In this document: piece after piece, positions 62,473-64,000 of the stretch
Numbering within the stretch: the stretch's first letter is position 1
Layout of the letters: each line of letters begins with the position of its first letter
Assembly (NCBI GenBank): GCA_046348995.1
Contig: JAXMDB010000001.1
Coordinates: forward strand, 310,001 to 374,000
Length of the DNA: 64,000 nucleotides
Direction: 5' to 3'
From: JANNSX01 sp046348995
GTDB taxonomy: Bacteria > Pseudomonadota > Alphaproteobacteria > Rhizobiales > Hyphomicrobiaceae
Translations under genes and position numbers: made by a program
The notes under the pieces: generated by a model
What the model was told of the DNA's origin: nothing
Seen by the model: the letters and a program-made list of their open reading frames with translations, nothing else
Database searches by the model: none

Positions 62473-62868
62473 TCACTCCATGACCCAGAGCGTGCGTTGG
62501 CGCTCGCCGCAGCTCGACCAGAAGCTCTCGACGCAATGCCGGCGGCTTCTCGAGCGGTGGGCGCTGCGGTCGTAGCCGATGATCAGGCGCCGTTTCGCGC
62601 TGTGCGGCGCGGTCGCGTCGCCGGCCGTGTCCTCGGCCACTTGCGGATCTCCCGCGGGGTCGACCGGGTCTGACTGATCGGCAGGCTCGCTCGCGCTCCC
62701 CCCACTCTCGTCTTGAGCCCCGGACTCGTCGTTGGTCTGCGCCCGATCGCTACGCGACTGTGCACCCGTCCGCTTGAGCGTGACGGTCTCGGCGCCCGCC
62801 GGCAGAGCCACCGGCGTCAGCAGGCCGATGAGAACGGCGGATGCGGCGATCGTCGTCATGAGTTTCAC
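62473..62868 (-). CDS. Small secreted protein with acidic linker
   Basis: A 131-residue protein: signal peptide (AASAVLIGLLTPVALPAGAE), a long acidic Ser/Asp/Pro linker (about 45-90), and a basic C-terminal segment with two cysteines (RRHCVESFWSSCGERQRTLWV). It is convergent with the preceding gene. Function unknown; the C terminus looks like the only folded part. Confidence 0.6.
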   Translation of the reverse strand: MKLMTTIAASAVLIGLLTPVALPAGAETVTLKRTGAQSRSDRAQTNDESGAQDESGGSASEPADQSDPVDPAGDPQVAEDTAGDATAPHSAKRRLIIGYDRSAHRSRSRRHCVESFWSSCGERQRTLWVME

Positions 62869-63053
62869 GTTTGAGCCCTCCTGGTTGCGGCGGCGACTCC
62901 CTCGGCCGTGCCGCTGAATGAGAACCCTCTATCGCCGCAAGCTTGACCGCAGCCTGAAGGCCCTGGTCAGGCTACATTCATCACGCTTCCCCGTGTCGTT
63001 CGGCCACATGCGGCGGCAAGCTCGCAAGTTCAGCTACGGGCGGGTGTCCGGGT

Positions 63054-63067
63054 TTGACTTGCGTCAA
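63054..63067. promoter_or_regulatory. FNR/FixK-type box upstream of ccoN
   Basis: TTGACTTGCGTCAA, a perfect TTGAC-N4-GTCAA palindrome 86 bases before the ccoN start, is the usual position for activation of cbb3 oxidase operons at low oxygen. The rest of the 62869-63152 gap holds no gene. Confidence 0.85.
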
Positions 63068-63152
63068 TGGCGGTTTGAGCTAACCCCTTTACGTGCGCTG
63101 GTGCCCGTCCCGCCTGGGACGATTGGCGCGCCCGGCTGAGGGGAGAACTTTC

Positions 63153-64000
63153 ATGAATACTGCGCTGCCACGGAGCAAATCTGCCGCCGTCACCGATCTG
63201 CTGATGCTGTTGGTGCTGGCGGCGGGCGGTGCGCTCGGCGTACTGCTCGCGCTCCGCACACCCGAAATCGAGATGACGATCCACGGCATCATCTTCGCCG
63301 CTTTCGCCGTTGGCGGAGCGCTGGCGGTCCTGCGAACGATGTCGTCGGGATCCGACCCCAACGCCTATAACGACGGCGTCGTGCGCGCCGGCGTGATCGC
63401 GGCGCTGTTCTGGGGCGTGGCCGGGTTCCTGGCCGGCCTCGTGATCGCGCTCCAGCTCGCCTTCCCGGTGCTCAACTTCGACCTGCCGTGGACGAGCTTC
63501 GGCCGATTGCGGCCGCTCCATACCTCGGCCGTGATCTTCGCCTTCGGCGGCAACGCGCTGATCGCCTCGACCTTCTTCATCGTCCAGCGCACCTGCCAGG
63601 CCCGTCTCGCCGGACGCTGGTCGCCCTGGTTCGTCTTCTGGGGCTATCAGCTGTTCATCGTGCTGGCGGCCACCGGCTACATCCTCGGCATCACCTCGGG
63701 CAAGGAGTACTCGGAGCCCGAGTGGTACGTCGATCTGTGGCTGACGATTGTCTGGGTGGTCTATCTCCTCGTCTTCCTCGGCACCATCTGGCGCCGCAAG
63801 GAGCCGCACATCTACGTCGCCAACTGGTTCTTCCTGGCCTTCATCGTCACCGTGGCGATGCTGCACATCGTCAACAACCTGGCGCTGCCGGTGTCGTGGA
63901 CGGGCACCAAGAGCTACGTCGTCTATGCCGGCGTCCAGGATGCGATGACCCAGTGGTGGTACGGCCATAACGCGGTCGGCTTCTTCCTCACCGCCGGCTT
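63153..64000 (+). CDS. ccoN: cbb3-type cytochrome c oxidase subunit I, 3' end outside window
   Basis: The first 282 codons of the catalytic subunit of the high-affinity oxidase. Visible are several membrane helices, the heme-ligand segment RPLHTSAVIFAFGGNAL, and near the edge WWYGHNAVGFFLTAG, the region of the Cu-binding histidine. The N terminus carries two extra hydrophobic segments before the core. GAGGGGAG precedes the ATG. An FNR/FixK box lies 86 bases upstream. The operon (ccoOQP) should continue beyond the window. Confidence 0.96.
   Translation, partial: MNTALPRSKSAAVTDLLMLLVLAAGGALGVLLALRTPEIEMTIHGIIFAAFAVGGALAVLRTMSSGSDPNAYNDGVVRAGVIAALFWGVAGFLAGLVIALQLAFPVLNFDLPWTSFGRLRPLHTSAVIFAFGGNALIASTFFIVQRTCQARLAGRWSPWFVFWGYQLFIVLAATGYILGITSGKEYSEPEWYVDLWLTIVWVVYLLVFLGTIWRRKEPHIYVANWFFLAFIVTVAMLHIVNNLALPVSWTGTKSYVVYAGVQDAMTQWWYGHNAVGFFLTAG

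Noticed and set aside
1..64000. CRISPR arrays, tRNA, rRNA, transposase genes
   Set aside because: No regularly spaced repeats, cloverleaf-like sequences, ribosomal RNA segments or transposase motifs were seen.

Overview
The window looks like chromosomal DNA from an alphaproteobacterium of the order Hyphomicrobiales (Rhizobiales). The signs are a high-GC coding style from about 2.5 kb onward, a RIME-type intergenic mosaic element (56026-56132), a phasin gene with PhaR-like operators, a clpS-clpA pair, a Tim14-like membrane J-protein, and a cbb3 oxidase gene preceded by an FNR/FixK box. No species can be named from sequence alone. No rRNA, tRNA, CRISPR array or insertion sequence was recognised.

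Left end (1-2.4 kb): a short block with visibly lower GC and short, overlapping, mostly unrecognised genes. It holds a cassette of an unknown protein, a complete PIN-domain nuclease and a 59-residue basic protein, followed by a zinc-ribbon microprotein, a 57-residue protein and a 180-residue protein. It reads like the edge of a genomic island and ends just before a palindromic repeat (2403-2469), which has a sister copy at 12571-12648.

Catabolic region (2.5-27.9 kb): first a CoA-linked group (acyl-CoA dehydrogenase, two SDRs, AMP-forming acyl-CoA ligase, luciferase-like monooxygenase, class III CoA-transferase, M20 deacetylase, third SDR, GMC dehydrogenase with a small partner subunit, TPR protein). 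Then comes a minus-strand array of nine genes (25845 down to 15901): FAD-dependent oxidase, a complete spermidine/putrescine-type ABC importer, GMC dehydrogenase, uronate-dehydrogenase-like enzyme, secreted cyclase-family hydrolase and tartrate/malate-type dehydrogenase. A divergent GntR/FCD regulator and a PLP aldolase follow. A palindrome in the divergent gap is the probable operator. The substrate is unknown.

Middle (27.9-42.3 kb): a Crp/Fnr regulator with its own FNR-type box at the start codon, gatB, a zinc-phospholipase-C-like/DUF4332 fusion, a protein made of three RidA domains in one chain with an SDR and a DMT exporter, an N-domain-less MgtE coupled to a kinase/P-loop fusion, and putA. 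putA spans its full expected length but changes reading frame about fifteen times, with a second small cluster of frame changes in the kinase gene. This looks like uncorrected indels in the assembly rather than ordinary decay. A VWA protein and a Tim14-like J-protein follow.

Right part (42.3-64 kb): mostly housekeeping and envelope genes: D-Ala-D-Ala carboxypeptidase with SPOR domain, phasin, clpS, clpA, azlC/azlD, DUF4166 and DCC-type thiol protein, aroC, divergent marR/GST, fabI, phosphatase, sorbosone-dehydrogenase-like protein, RNase T2, M20 dipeptidase, a second GST, several small secreted proteins, a metallo-beta-lactamase-fold hydrolase, and the start of ccoN running off the right edge.
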